Source: JBLMXQ01 sp050257855
GTDB lineage: Bacteria > Acidobacteriota > Vicinamibacteria > Vicinamibacterales > CAVVIG01
NCBI GenBank assembly: GCA_050257855.1
Contig: JBLMXQ010000032.1
Coordinates: forward strand, 43,856 to 107,855
Reading direction: 5' to 3'
DNA length: 64,000 bases
The translations under genes and the position numbers were made by a program. The notes beneath the pieces are model-generated. The model worked only from the letters and a program-made list of their open reading frames with translations. It did not search any database and had not been told where the DNA came from. The first letter of the stretch is position 1, and each line of letters opens with the position of its first letter. This document shows, piece after piece, positions 1 to 9,118 of this stretch.

Positions 1-234
1 GTCCCGACGGCGCTCGGCCTCGGCACCGGCGGCCAGCAGCGGTCGGCGATCGCGGTCACGATCATCGGCGGCCAGTCGCTCTGCCTGTTCCTCACGCTGC
101 TCCTCGTGCCGGTCGCCTACGCGCTGTCGGACGAACTGGAGCACCTGTTCGTCGGCACGAAGGCGCGGGCGTGGCTCGCGCGGATGTCGGCCGCGACGAT
201 CGGGCGGCTGCGTCCGGCGTCGGAGACACGATAG
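1..234 (+). CDS. C-terminal end of an RND efflux pump inner-membrane subunit (partial)
   Basis: An open frame enters at base 1 and stops at 232-234, giving 77 residues. It opens with VPTALGLGTGGQQR and continues with a hydrophobic stretch (about residues 20-40) ending VPVAYAL. This is how the last transmembrane helices of AcrB/HAE1-type proton-driven exporters look. A hydrophilic tail of about 35 residues follows. The rest of the gene lies outside the window, so substrate and partners cannot be judged. Family assignment is by motif recognition only. Confidence 0.8.
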   Translation, partial: VPTALGLGTGGQQRSAIAVTIIGGQSLCLFLTLLLVPVAYALSDELEHLFVGTKARAWLARMSAATIGRLRPASETR

Positions 235-268
235 CCGGGCGCAGCGCCGGCCGCCTCGATTGGATTGA

Positions 269-889
269 CTATCGAACGAGCGGCTGCGTGGGCGCGCCGA
301 ACGCGTCGCACGACACGTCGGGGTTCCAGTTGACGAACGTGCCGTTCGGATTGTCCTTCCACGCCCAGACGTGCAGGGTATAGAACGCCGGAAGCCCGAA
401 GCGATTGGGGCTGTCGAAGAGGTGGAAGAGCTGACCCATGAGCTGCGGCGGACCATCCGGGTGCTTCGCATCCCAGTCGGCGGCGAGAACCAGGTAGTCT
501 GCACCCGTGATCCGGATGCCGCCGTCCCGCGTCGGCTCGAACAGCACGATCTCCGGATGGGCGATATCCACCTCGCCGTCTCCGACCAGCGACATGTTCA
601 CGTAGTGCAGACCCATCGCGCCGAAGTCGCCGCCGCTGACGCACCCGAACTTGAGCTCGTAGCCTTCACCCGGGCCAGCGACCCCGGTGACGTTCCTGAA
701 TCGCTCCGTCGCATCGCGCACGGCCTGCACCAGGGCATTGTCCCGGGCGGTCGGTTCGTGGTGCTGCGACATCGCGCTGCCGGCATGGTCGTCGTGCATC
801 TGCGCCCTGCCCTGCGACGCCGAAGCCGAAACCATGAGGAGCGCGAGCAACGGATGGGCGAGCGGTCTGACGAATCGTCCGATGTGCAT
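269..889 (-). CDS. Secreted hypothetical protein
   Basis: This encodes 206 residues. The N-terminus looks like a Sec signal peptide: basic start, hydrophobic core LLALLMVSASAS, likely cleavage near GRAQ. The mature part begins with a His-rich segment, contains a glycine-rich stretch with FGCVSGGDFGAMG, and ends with an aromatic WAWKDNPNGTFVNW region and one further cysteine. The family is one I recognise only as a conserved hypothetical. A periplasmic or exported role is likely. It converges on the RND gene with a 34-base gap. Alternative frames here are shadows. Confidence 0.7.
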   Translation of the reverse strand: MHIGRFVRPLAHPLLALLMVSASASQGRAQMHDDHAGSAMSQHHEPTARDNALVQAVRDATERFRNVTGVAGPGEGYELKFGCVSGGDFGAMGLHYVNMSLVGDGEVDIAHPEIVLFEPTRDGGIRITGADYLVLAADWDAKHPDGPPQLMGQLFHLFDSPNRFGLPAFYTLHVWAWKDNPNGTFVNWNPDVSCDAFGAPTQPLVR

Positions 890-1358
890 GAACAGCCTCC
901 TGATGAGCAGATCTGGTTTGCGCCTCCCCGGAGATGAGCGGTGGCGCAGACTGATGAGTGACGCCTAACCGCATAGGGGCGCAGCGGCCGAAACCTTTCG
1001 GTGCAACCGAGATGCAGCGCTGTCTGGAGCGACGATTCGCGGAGCGGCACGAACGCCGCGGCGACTGTACGGCGTATCGGAACGGGTATCGGACGCGGAC
1101 GTGGGACACCCGCGTGGGGACGATCGAGCTGGCGATCCCGAAGGTCCGGCCGGGGACGTATTTCCCGTCATTGCTGCAGCCGCGGCGCGGAGCGAGAGGA
1201 GAACCGCTCTTGCGGGCATCGGAAGGTCCCAGGTGACGTAAACTGAGAGTTCGTTAACCCCGGACGGCGGGGGGGGCCAACGGCTTGTCGCCCATCACAA
1301 TCCGTCGCGAGATGGCTTCGGCACGATTCTGGCCCGGGCGCCGCAGGCGGGGCGACGC
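890..1358. other. Gap with a transposase remnant
   Basis: Apart from the transposase remnant at 1012-1200, nothing here looks coding. No clear promoter, terminator or inverted repeat was seen. The likely upstream signals of the secreted protein and of the kinase gene must lie here but are not recognisable. Confidence 0.4.
1012..1200 (+). pseudogene. Remnant of an IS256/Mutator-family transposase
   Basis: About 60 codons read MQRCLERRFAERHERR, then YRNGYRTRTWDTRVGTIEL, then IPKVRPGTYFPSLLQPRR. This is the characteristic N-terminal region of IS256-family DDE transposases, which reads RNGYRxRxWDTRVGxIEL...FPSLLxPRR. The similarity then breaks off, probably through a frameshift near 1190, and the catalytic domain is absent. 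No terminal inverted repeats or target duplication were found. It is a dead fragment of an old insertion. Confidence 0.7.
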
Positions 1359-4202
1359 ATGAACCCATCCACCTGGCAGCGGATGAAACCGCTCGTCGCC
1401 GAGGCCGCCGAACATCCGGCCTCCGAGCGGGAGCACTTCGTTACAGAGCGGTGTTCCGATCCCGAACTGCGTCGCGAAATCCTCGAGCTCCTGGCCTCGC
1501 CGGCTCGGCTGAGCGCCATTGTCTCGGCACCCGCCTTGGGACCAGGCTTCCACCTCGATCCGTACCGCATCGAGGAGCTGATTGGCCGGGGCGGCATGGG
1601 CGACGTGTATCGCGCGCGCGACACGCGGCTCGACCGCGAGGTCGCGATCAAGGTCCTGCCGACGGAGTTCGCCAACGACCCGGATCGGCGGGCGCGTTTC
1701 GAGCGCGAGGCCCGCGCTGTCGCCGCGCTCAACCACCCGAACATCGTCACGCTGTACGAACCCGGCATAAACGAAGCCGGTCCGTATCTCGTGCTCGAGA
1801 AGATCGAGGGCCGCACGCTTGGTGAGCTGCTTCGCTCGGGCCCGCTCCCCGTCCGGCGCCTGGTCGCGCTGGCAGCCCAGATCGCCGACGGACTTGCCAA
1901 GGCTCACGCTGCCGGCATCGTCCATCGCGACCTCAAGCCCGACAACGTGATGGTCACCGACGACGGGATCGCCAAGATTCTCGACTTCGGACTGGCGAAG
2001 ATCGTGTGGTCGGAGTTCGACGTCGCGCGCGTCGAGCAAGACGCGACACTGGCCCGCGATACGGCGTCGGGCATGATTCCGGGCACCGTGGGCTATCTGT
2101 CGCCGGAGCAAGCAGCGGGGCGCCCGGCCGACTTCCGCGCCGACCAGTTCGCGCTCGGGGCGCTGCTCTACGAGATGGCGACTGGCGCCCGGCCGTTCCG
2201 GCGCGCAACGATGGCCGAATCGCTGGTTGCCACGATTCGCGAGGAGCCGGACGCGCTGCAATCGAAGCGCGCTGACCTGCCGCTGCCCTTCAGCTGGATC
2301 GTCGAACGCTGCCTGGCGAAGGACCCCGACAATCGGTACGCGTCCACGCGCGATCTGGCGCGCGATCTGGCCGATCTGCGCGATCGCCTATCGGACATCG
2401 GAACCGGCCCGAGAGAAGCGCTGGCTGGGCCCTCCGTCCCGAGCCCGCGTGAACGCCTCGTCTGGATCGCCGCATGCGCCGCATTGCTCGGCGCCCTGGT
2501 CTGGATCGTCACGTCCGTTCGCGCGCCGAGCGGAATTGCGCGTCGCTTCGAGCTCTCGGTCCTCCCTCCAGCTGGACTCGCGATCGATTCTGATGCGGGG
2601 TCGGCGCTCTCCCCGGATGGACAGAGCATCGTCTTCGGCGCCGGCAACGACGTTGAAGGCACCAGCCTCTGGCTGCGTAAGCTCGGGGAGGCCGCGCCGC
2701 GTAAGCTCCCGGGGACTGGTGGCGCAATCTATCCGTTCTTTGCTCCCGATAGCCGTACCGTCGGCTTCTTCCGCGACGGAAAGCTGCAGCTCCTGGGTCT
2801 CGACGAGGCGGAGCCACGCGCCATCTGTGACGCGCCGGAGGCGCGAGGCGGGAGCTGGGGGAGCGATGGCACCATCCTCTTCGGCGCGCTGAATCGCCCG
2901 CTGCAGCGCGTGCCGGCGGCTGGAGGCGTGCCCAAGCCCGCCACGGCGCTCGACCCGGACCGCAAGGAGAACGACCATCGCTGGCCCTGGTTCCTCCCGG
3001 ACGGGCGCCACTTCCTCTACACGGCGTCGCTCACCGAGAGTGGCGACGGCCTCCCCTTGCGCCTCTTCGTGGCTTCACTCGACGGTGGAGCTCCGCATGC
3101 ACTCTTCGATGTCTCCTCGACTGTCGCCTACGTGGCGCCCGGGTACCTGTTCTTCCTGCGGCCCGACCGCACGCTGATGGCGCAGGCCTTCGACGCGCGG
3201 TCCCTCGCGCTGCAGGGGGAACCCCGGCCGCTCGCCGAGCACGTGATGCTCACCAGCCAACGATGGAACGCCCAATTCGCCGTGTCGACCGAAGGCACGC
3301 TGATGTTTCAGGCCGGTCCGGCAGGCGTGCCGTCACGCCTGGTCTGGCGCGATCGGAGCGGGCGCGCGCTCGACACGCTGGCCTCCGGAGGCGATCTCGA
3401 CGAACCGCGGATCTCGCCGGACGGGCGCTCGGTCGTGGCGTCGATGGCCGATCCGGATCGCGGCAACTACGATCTCTGGATCTTCGGCACGGATCGCAGG
3501 ACCGCGACGCGAATGACACGGGGCCCGTCCGATAGCGACAGCGCCATCTGGTCCCCTGACGGCCGCACGCTCTACTACCGCACCTACGCCCACCCTACGG
3601 TCTCCGATCTGTTCCGTGTGGACGCCGCCTCGGGAGCTGCACCGGAGCTGCTGCTCGCCGGCAAGAGCGAGAAGGTACCCGTCTCGGTCGCACCCGGCAA
3701 CGAAGCGCTGCTCTTCCAACAGCGCAAGGCTTCCGGAGTGTCCAACCTCTGGCTTCTCGATCTGGTCGGCCACGGTGCCAAGCCGCTGCGCGACGTATCC
3801 TTTGCGGACGCTCAAGCCGCCTTTTCTCCAGACGGACGGTGGATTGCATTCTCGTCGGCCGAGAGCGGGCGCTGGCAGGTCTATCTCGAGGCGTATCCCT
3901 CGCGCGGACGACCGATCCAGGTGTCACCGGAAGGAGGGTACCAACCGCGCTGGAGCCGCCGGGGGAAGGAGATCCTCTACCTTGACCTCGAGGACAATGT
4001 GCAGTCCGTCGCCTTCACGGCCGAGCCCGCCCCCCGTCTCGGCGCCCCGGCGCGTCTCTTCCACAAGGAGGGCCTGTTCGGTCATGGTCCGTTCGACGTG
4101 TCCGCGGACGGCGAACGGCTACTGTTCGCGGAGGCGGACGCCGCGGCGCCGCGCCCGCCGTTGACGGTCCGCGTTCCCTATCTCCCGAAGAAGTTGCCGT
4201 AG
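1359..4202 (+). CDS. Membrane Ser/Thr protein kinase with TolB-like beta-propeller
   Basis: The protein has 947 residues. The kinase domain covers roughly residues 70-345: glycine loop GRGGMGDVYRA near 75, AIK lysine near 96, catalytic HRDLKPDN near 190, DFGLAK near 209 and the GTVGYLSPEQ activation segment. All key catalytic residues are present. A single transmembrane helix lies near residues 368-387. The C-terminal part of about 550 residues has repeated SPDGRxxxF blades typical of TolB/WD40-like propellers, probably extracytoplasmic. This architecture is common in Acidobacteriota, where it is thought to sense an outside ligand and phosphorylate cytoplasmic targets. The N-terminus (WQRMKPLVAEA...) matches the short leader usual in these kinases. 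It appears monocistronic. Confidence 0.93.
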   Translation: MNPSTWQRMKPLVAEAAEHPASEREHFVTERCSDPELRREILELLASPARLSAIVSAPALGPGFHLDPYRIEELIGRGGMGDVYRARDTRLDREVAIKVLPTEFANDPDRRARFEREARAVAALNHPNIVTLYEPGINEAGPYLVLEKIEGRTLGELLRSGPLPVRRLVALAAQIADGLAKAHAAGIVHRDLKPDNVMVTDDGIAKILDFGLAKIVWSEFDVARVEQDATLARDTASGMIPGTVGYLSPEQAAGRPADFRADQFALGALLYEMATGARPFRRATMAESLVATIREEPDALQSKRADLPLPFSWIVERCLAKDPDNRYASTRDLARDLADLRDRLSDIGTGPREALAGPSVPSPRERLVWIAACAALLGALVWIVTSVRAPSGIARRFELSVLPPAGLAIDSDAGSALSPDGQSIVFGAGNDVEGTSLWLRKLGEAAPRKLPGTGGAIYPFFAPDSRTVGFFRDGKLQLLGLDEAEPRAICDAPEARGGSWGSDGTILFGALNRPLQRVPAAGGVPKPATALDPDRKENDHRWPWFLPDGRHFLYTASLTESGDGLPLRLFVASLDGGAPHALFDVSSTVAYVAPGYLFFLRPDRTLMAQAFDARSLALQGEPRPLAEHVMLTSQRWNAQFAVSTEGTLMFQAGPAGVPSRLVWRDRSGRALDTLASGGDLDEPRISPDGRSVVASMADPDRGNYDLWIFGTDRRTATRMTRGPSDSDSAIWSPDGRTLYYRTYAHPTVSDLFRVDAASGAAPELLLAGKSEKVPVSVAPGNEALLFQQRKASGVSNLWLLDLVGHGAKPLRDVSFADAQAAFSPDGRWIAFSSAESGRWQVYLEAYPSRGRPIQVSPEGGYQPRWSRRGKEILYLDLEDNVQSVAFTAEPAPRLGAPARLFHKEGLFGHGPFDVSADGERLLFAEADAAAPRPPLTVRVPYLPKKLP

Positions 4203-4345
4203 CCTGGATCTAATCGAGACCAGCGCCTGGGGACGGATTGCTCTACACCCATCGATCGGCGGACGGCAATCGCGCCGGCGACGCCGATCGCAACGCCGGC
4301 GGCGACGATATCGAGATTCTCTGGAAGGTCATCGTCGGAGGGCAT
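4178..4345 (-). CDS. Possible small membrane protein (weak)
   Basis: A 55-codon frame starts at an ATG at 4343-4345 and contains a hydrophobic stretch (IVAAGVAIGVAGAIAV) long enough to span a membrane, followed by an arginine-rich tail. It overlaps the end of the kinase gene by 25 bases in the opposite orientation and has no obvious Shine-Dalgarno sequence. It could be a chance frame in GC-rich DNA. It is the only candidate gene in the 4203-4418 gap. Confidence 0.2.
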   Translation of the reverse strand: MPSDDDLPENLDIVAAGVAIGVAGAIAVRRSMGVEQSVPRRWSRLDPGYGNFFGR

Positions 4346-4418
4346 GAAACGAGCGTGACATCGCCCGCATCGAGTGGCGCGCTCTGCGTCACAGCGCTCG
4401 CTAACTGATTGAAAACAC

Positions 4419-4495
4419 TGGCGGGCCCTGCAGGACTCGAACCTGCGACCTCCTGGTTCGTAGCCAGACGCTCTATCCAACTGAGCTAAGGGCCC
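4419..4495 (-). tRNA. tRNA-Arg (anticodon ACG)
   Basis: The reverse complement folds as a full cloverleaf. The acceptor stem is GGGCCCT paired with AGGGCCC, the D arm is AGCTCAGTTGGATAGAG, and the anticodon loop is CTACGAA with anticodon ACG. The T loop is GGTTCGAGTCC. The discriminator base is G and CCA is encoded at 4419-4421. A34 would be deaminated to inosine to read CGN codons, as is usual for this isoacceptor. It stands alone between the kinase and the GIY-YIG gene. Confidence 0.97.
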
Positions 4496-4554
4496 TTCGA
4501 GGTCGGAACGATCGATTGCCGCCTGGCGCGCATGCGCCAGAACTTTCGAGTTTA

Positions 4555-5391
4555 TCACACGGTCCGGCGCTGGTCGAGCCGCTCGCGGAACAGCCGCTCG
4601 TCGCGAAGCAGCGCCGCGAGCCGCGCCCGCAGCTCGCGCGGCGATTTCGCGTCGTGCGGGTCGAGCCGCGTGGCGCCCGCTCCGCGCCGTGCCAGCCACG
4701 AGAACACGATCGGCGCCAGCCGCGGCGCCTCGAACCTCGCTCGCATCGGTGAATGCAGGAACCGCATGAGCCGCGCGACGTGGACCGCGAGATCCGCACC
4801 GTTCCGCCGCGTCCGCTGGATGAGCCACTCGCCGTCGGCGCGCGCGGCGACGAGCTCCGCGGAATCCTCCTCCACCGAGGGCAGGACGATCACGACGTCG
4901 CGGACGAGCGCACGGGGCACGTCGCGCGTGTCGAGCGCCGGGACCCCCGTCTGCACGTTCACCGGCGGCCGAAGCTCCTCGATGAGCGCCGCCTCGCGCA
5001 GGAGCGCCTCGAGCTCCGAGCCGACGACCGTCCACTCGGCGTCGGCCGCGCGCGCCATGTCCGTCTTCAGCATCCGCCACCGCCGCGGCGCGAAGTGCGC
5101 CTGCAGCCGCCGCCGCACGTTCACCGCCTTGCCGACATAGAGCGGCTCGCCCGCGGCATCCTTGATCACGTACACGCCGGGCTCGGCCGGCGCCGCGGCC
5201 GCGATGCGCGCGCCCGCTTCCCGCCACGCGTCGCGGCGATCCTCGACCACGAGCGCCTGCTCGACGAGCCGGCGCGCCAGCGGCGCCGGCGCATTGCGAA
5301 TCCCGAGGACCTCGGCGACGAGCGCCGGGTAGTCGACGTTGGATCCCTCTCGCGCCAGGCGGATTTGAAGCTTGTCTCGGAGCATGGGCAT
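4555..5391 (-). CDS. GIY-YIG nuclease-domain protein
   Basis: This encodes about 278 residues from ATG 5389-5391; a second ATG lies two codons later. The core motif, GVYVIKDAAGEPLYVGKAVNVRRRL, spans about residues 71-95 and is the GIY-YIG fold seen in UvrC N-termini and in DnaQ/UvrC-like repair proteins. The conserved arginine and a glutamate further on (ELEALLREAALIEE) are present. The rest lacks UvrC's UvrB-binding and RNase H domains, so it is a stand-alone single-domain nuclease rather than UvrC. A longer frame upstream is not needed. The target substrate is unknown. Confidence 0.75.
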   Translation of the reverse strand: MPMLRDKLQIRLAREGSNVDYPALVAEVLGIRNAPAPLARRLVEQALVVEDRRDAWREAGARIAAAAPAEPGVYVIKDAAGEPLYVGKAVNVRRRLQAHFAPRRWRMLKTDMARAADAEWTVVGSELEALLREAALIEELRPPVNVQTGVPALDTRDVPRALVRDVVIVLPSVEEDSAELVAARADGEWLIQRTRRNGADLAVHVARLMRFLHSPMRARFEAPRLAPIVFSWLARRGAGATRLDPHDAKSPRELRARLAALLRDERLFRERLDQRRTV

Positions 5392-5476
5392 GGCTTCTGT
5401 TACTGATCGCGTCCCTCGCGTTCGGGCGTAGACTCTCGCGCGCGCGGTGTCCGTGAGCGGAGACCGCCCCGCTCGG

Positions 5477-7318
5477 CTACTTGTTGCCAACCCGGGCGGA
5501 TCGATCGAGTCCCCAGCCGACCGGGAACATGCCGGGCAGGGCGATCGGCAGCCGGCCGCCGATCGGCGCCTCCCCCGCAATCGCGCGGACCGCCGCCTGC
5601 TCCGGCAGGTCGTAGAAGTCGTAGGTCAGGAGCATCGCGGGTACGTCCGGCAGAAACGTCGCCGTGTACGGATTGCCGAACAGGCACACGATGTACGGAA
5701 CGCCGGACCGGGCCGTGATCTGCGCGAGATCCCTGAGCAGGCGCGCCGGCTCGGCGCCCAGATCCATCCGGCCGCTGGCCGACGCGGCGCGCACGAACAC
5801 CGAGGCGATCACGGCGCGGTAGCGCGGGACGATGGCCCGGACGAGGTCCATCTCTGAAATCGGCGTATGGTCCGACACCTCGATCGCCGTGACGTCCGGC
5901 CATCGCTTCTTCAGCTCCGGAATGAACGTCCGGCTGGGCGCGGCAATCCGCCATCCGGACGGGTAGTCGAGCACCGACAGATACAGGATCGGTGTGCGGG
6001 CGTCGACGGCGAGCGGGACCTGGTGCCGATCGTCTTTCACGAGCGTGATCGAGCGCGCCGCGGCCTCGGCGGCGACCGCCTCGTGCGCGCGGCCGCCGAC
6101 GATGGCCGGGACGGCATCGAGATCGACGCGGCGCTGCATCTGCAGCCCGAGCGACGCCTTCGCACGCAGGATGCGCCGAACGGATTCATCGAGCCGTGCC
6201 CTCGAGATGCGCCCGGTCTCGACCGCCTTCCTGAGCGCCGCGAAGACCGCCATCGGATCCGGCGAGTGCACCACCTCGTCGACGCCGGCCAGCACGGCGC
6301 GGACGGCCGCCTCTCCGGGCGACGCGATCGTGGCGACGGCGGCCATCGACATCGAGTCGGTGTACACCAGGCCGTCGAAGCCGAGATCGTGCCGCAGGAG
6401 CCCGGTGACGATCGGCGCGCTGAAGGTCGTCGGCGTGTTCGGCGCCGGATCGAGCGCCGGCAGCTCGATGTGCGACGTCATGACCGCCCCCGCGCCGCGC
6501 TCGATGCCGGCACGGAAGGGCACCAGCTCGATCCGGTCGAGCCTCGCGCGATCGTGCGGGATGACGGCCAGCCCGAGGTGGGTGTCGACGTCGGTGTCGC
6601 CGTGGCCGGGAAAGTGCTTCAGGGCGGCGATCATCCCGCCTTCGCGCGCGCCGTCGACGTACGCGCCGACCAGCGCCGCCACGCGCGCGGGATCCTCGCC
6701 GTAGGAGCGCGTGTTGATCACGGGATTGCGGGGGTTGTTGTTGACGTCGGCGATCGGCGAGAAGTTCACCTGCACGCCGATGGCGCGCGCCTCGAGGCCG
6801 GTGATGCGCGCCGCGTCGCGCACCAGGCGCTCGTCGCCGGCCGCCCCGAACGCCATCTCCCGCGGGAAGGTCGTCGCGCCGGACAGCCGGAAGCCTGCGC
6901 CGGCTTCGAAGTCGGAGGTGTTGAGCAACGGGACGTCCGACATCGACTGCAGCCGGTTCAGCACGAAGGCCGCCGCCAGCGGCTGGCCGAGTATCGTCGT
7001 CCCGTAGGTCGGGTTCAGGAGCACCGGCGGAGCCGCCTCGCTCGCGCCGAACACGTGGAAGCCGCCGACGTGCGCCTCGCGGACGAGCGCCGTCAGCCGA
7101 TCGAACTCGTCGCTGTCGGTGCTCAGGAAGCTGGAATCGAACGCGGGGACGATGAGCTGACCGACCTTCTGATCGACGGTGAGATGCTCGAGCGTGGCGG
7201 CGACCCACTTCTCGGCCCTGCGGTCGAGCGGGAAGCGCTCCGGCCGGGCGGCCCGTCCGGGAGCGACGAGAAGAAGGGCGACAGCCGCGGTGGCAGCGGC
7301 GCCGGCCACGCGATGCAT
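5477..7318 (-). CDS. Secreted glycoside hydrolase family 3 beta-N-acetylhexosaminidase
   Basis: The protein has 613 residues with an N-terminal signal peptide (AAATAAVALLLVAPG). Residues 40-390 form a GH3 barrel. The NagZ-type motif KHFPGHGDTDVDTH lies near residue 230 and supplies the acid/base histidine. The nucleophile aspartate is in VYTDSMSM near residue 320. A C-terminal domain of about 200 residues resembles the second GH3 domain. It probably releases beta-linked GlcNAc from muropeptides or chitin-like glycans outside the cytoplasm. nagA, elsewhere in the window (49.0-50.3 kb), handles GlcNAc-6-P. It is divergent from mog with a 26-base gap. Confidence 0.88.
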   Translation of the reverse strand: MHRVAGAAATAAVALLLVAPGRAARPERFPLDRRAEKWVAATLEHLTVDQKVGQLIVPAFDSSFLSTDSDEFDRLTALVREAHVGGFHVFGASEAAPPVLLNPTYGTTILGQPLAAAFVLNRLQSMSDVPLLNTSDFEAGAGFRLSGATTFPREMAFGAAGDERLVRDAARITGLEARAIGVQVNFSPIADVNNNPRNPVINTRSYGEDPARVAALVGAYVDGAREGGMIAALKHFPGHGDTDVDTHLGLAVIPHDRARLDRIELVPFRAGIERGAGAVMTSHIELPALDPAPNTPTTFSAPIVTGLLRHDLGFDGLVYTDSMSMAAVATIASPGEAAVRAVLAGVDEVVHSPDPMAVFAALRKAVETGRISRARLDESVRRILRAKASLGLQMQRRVDLDAVPAIVGGRAHEAVAAEAAARSITLVKDDRHQVPLAVDARTPILYLSVLDYPSGWRIAAPSRTFIPELKKRWPDVTAIEVSDHTPISEMDLVRAIVPRYRAVIASVFVRAASASGRMDLGAEPARLLRDLAQITARSGVPYIVCLFGNPYTATFLPDVPAMLLTYDFYDLPEQAAVRAIAGEAPIGGRLPIALPGMFPVGWGLDRSARVGNK

Positions 7319-7331
7319 GTCGAAATCCTAT

Positions 7332-7337
7332 TACAAT
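7332..7337 (+). promoter_or_regulatory. Candidate -10 box for mog (leaderless)
   Basis: TACAAT ends 7 bases before the ATG at 7345, so transcription from it would begin at or one base before the start codon. There is no Shine-Dalgarno sequence. It suggests a leaderless mRNA. No convincing -35 box was seen. Confidence 0.4.
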
Positions 7338-7344
7338 CTCCGCG

Positions 7345-7860
7345 ATGAGCCATATCGGGCACAAAGCAGAGGCGCCCTCGGCCGTCCGCTGCTTCGTGCT
7401 GACGGTGAGCGATACCCGCACGGAGGCGACCGACACCGGGGGCCGCGCGGTTGCGGACCTGCTGCGTGCGGCGGGTCACGAGGTGGTCGGCCGCGCCATC
7501 GTCCGCGACGAGATCGACGAGATTCGAGGCGCCCTCGACCGTCAGCTCGCCAACCCCGCCGTGCAGGCGATCATCACGACGGGCGGCACCGGGATCAGCC
7601 CGCGCGACACGACGTTCGAGGTCGTCAGCGCGATGCTCGGCAAACGCCTCGACGGATTCGGCGAGCTGTTCCGGATGCTCAGCTACGAGCAGATCGGGGC
7701 GTCGGCGATGCTCAGCCGCGCCTGCGCCGGCGCCGCCGCCGGCCGCGCGATCTTCGCGCTTCCGGGCTCGGAAGCCGCTGTCCGCCTGGCGATGGAACGG
7801 CTGATCGTCCCCGAGCTCGGCCACGTCGTGCGCGAGCTGGGCAGGAAACAGGAGCGGTAA
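7345..7860 (+). CDS. mog: Molybdenum cofactor biosynthesis protein, MogA/MoaB family
   Basis: This encodes 171 residues with the MoCF-biosynthesis fold. The signature TTGGTGISPRD lies near residue 77 and FALPGSEAAVRLA near the C-terminus. MogA-type proteins adenylylate molybdopterin before metal insertion by MoeA, which is encoded just downstream with a 49-base gap holding a palindromic repeat. MoaB and MogA cannot be separated by eye. The pairing with moeA supports a molybdopterin adenylyltransferase role. Confidence 0.88.
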   Translation: MSHIGHKAEAPSAVRCFVLTVSDTRTEATDTGGRAVADLLRAAGHEVVGRAIVRDEIDEIRGALDRQLANPAVQAIITTGGTGISPRDTTFEVVSAMLGKRLDGFGELFRMLSYEQIGASAMLSRACAGAAAGRAIFALPGSEAAVRLAMERLIVPELGHVVRELGRKQER

Positions 7861-7878
7861 GAACGGTAGGAGCGGTAG

Positions 7879-7900
7879 GGGACGGCCTTCAGGCCGTCCC
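7879..7900. repeat. REP-like palindrome between mog and moeA
   Basis: Two perfect 10-base arms, GGGACGGCCT and AGGCCGTCCC, enclose a 2-base TC loop, preceded by GGTAGG. It is one member of a family also found at 12661, 12711, 28859 and, inside a coding region, near 30036. In RNA it would form a strong hairpin between the two cistrons. Confidence 0.85.
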
Positions 7901-7909
7901 GGTTTTCGG

Positions 7910-9118
7910 ATGCGACCATTCACCTCGACTATTTCCATCGACGAGGCGCGGGCGCGCGTCGCCGCCGCCGTGCGGCCGATCGCACGAACCGAGCGCGTGC
8001 TGCTCGCCGACGCCGCGGGCCGCGTCGCGGCCGCGGACGCAGCCGCCGCGATCGACGTGCCACCGTTCGCGCGCTCGGCGATGGACGGCTACGCGGTCAT
8101 CGCGGCCGACACCGGCGGTGCAACGCGCGCTGCGCCTCGCGTCCTGCGCATCGTCGAGCGGGTCTTCACCGGCGCGCCGCCCTCTCGAACCGTGGCCCCG
8201 GGAACGTGCGCGGAGATCGCGACCGGCGCACCCATGCCGATCGGCGCCGACGCCGTCGTGATGGTCGAGGACACCGCGCCCGCCGGTGACGACCGCGTGG
8301 CGGTGATGGCGCCGGCGGCGGCGCAGCAGAACATCGGCCGGCGCGGCGCGGACATCGCTGCCGGCGGCGCCGTCGTCCGCGCGGGCGACGTGCTGACGCC
8401 GGCGCGGGTGGGCGCGCTCGCCGCAGTGGGTATGGCCGACGTCGAGGTGTATGCCAGGCCGCGGGTGGCGATCCTGTCGACCGGCAACGAGGTGGTCGAG
8501 CCGGGCCGGCCGCTGGGCGGCGGCCAGATCTACGACGTCAACCGGTTCACGCTCGCTGCGGTCGTCTCGTCGCAGGGCGGCATTCCAGACGTCCGCTCGT
8601 CCGTCGCCGATACGCTCGACGGGCTCACGCGCGCCCTCGACGCGTGCTCGGACGCGGACGTCATCGTCTTCTCCGGCGGGAGCTCCGTCGGGGAACGCGA
8701 TCTGATCGTCGACGCGATCGCGCGCCGCGGAGAGATGATCTTTCACGGGGTGGCGGTCAAGCCGGGAAAGCCGACGGCGTTCGCGCTCGTCGGCGGGACG
8801 CCGTTCTTCGGGATGCCCGGCAATCCGACCTCGTGCCTCTCGAACGCGTACATCCTCCTGATCCCGTTCCTGCGCGCGACCGCGCGGCTGCCGCCGCTCG
8901 AGCCGCGGACCATCCGCCTGCCCCTCGCGCGTCGCATCGTGTCGACCGCCGGCCGCCATCAGTTCTACACGGTGCGGATCGCCGACGGCCGCGCCTGGCC
9001 CGCGTTCAAGGGCTCGGGCGACATCACGAGCATGTCCCAGGCGGACGGCTACATCGAGATCGAGGCGGACAGGGGCGGGGTGGAAGAGGGCGAAACGGTG
9101 GAAGTGGTGAAGTGGTGA
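7910..9118 (+). CDS. moeA: Molybdopterin molybdenumtransferase MoeA
   Basis: The protein has 402 residues with standard MoeA domain order. Landmarks are SAMDGYA near residue 56, the ATGAPMPIGADAVVMVE region near 103-120, LSTGNEVVEPG near 190, FSGGSSVGERD near 253 and GMPGNPTS near 302. A small C-terminal beta domain follows. It inserts molybdate into adenylylated molybdopterin. The last codons (ETVEVVKW) run directly into the GTGGTGA simple-repeat tract, which supplies the stop codon, so the C-terminus may have been rewritten by the repeat. Confidence 0.95.
   Translation: MRPFTSTISIDEARARVAAAVRPIARTERVLLADAAGRVAAADAAAAIDVPPFARSAMDGYAVIAADTGGATRAAPRVLRIVERVFTGAPPSRTVAPGTCAEIATGAPMPIGADAVVMVEDTAPAGDDRVAVMAPAAAQQNIGRRGADIAAGGAVVRAGDVLTPARVGALAAVGMADVEVYARPRVAILSTGNEVVEPGRPLGGGQIYDVNRFTLAAVVSSQGGIPDVRSSVADTLDGLTRALDACSDADVIVFSGGSSVGERDLIVDAIARRGEMIFHGVAVKPGKPTAFALVGGTPFFGMPGNPTSCLSNAYILLIPFLRATARLPPLEPRTIRLPLARRIVSTAGRHQFYTVRIADGRAWPAFKGSGDITSMSQADGYIEIEADRGGVEEGETVEVVKW

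Noticed and set aside
4178..5227. 349-residue frame running through the tRNA
   Set aside because: It crosses tRNA-Arg and is out of frame with the GIY-YIG motif; only the small 4178-4345 part was kept as a weak possibility.
5867..7348. 493-residue frame opposite the GH3 gene
   Set aside because: Arg/His-rich, no recognisable motif, and fully antisense to a clear GH3 enzyme; a GC-rich shadow.
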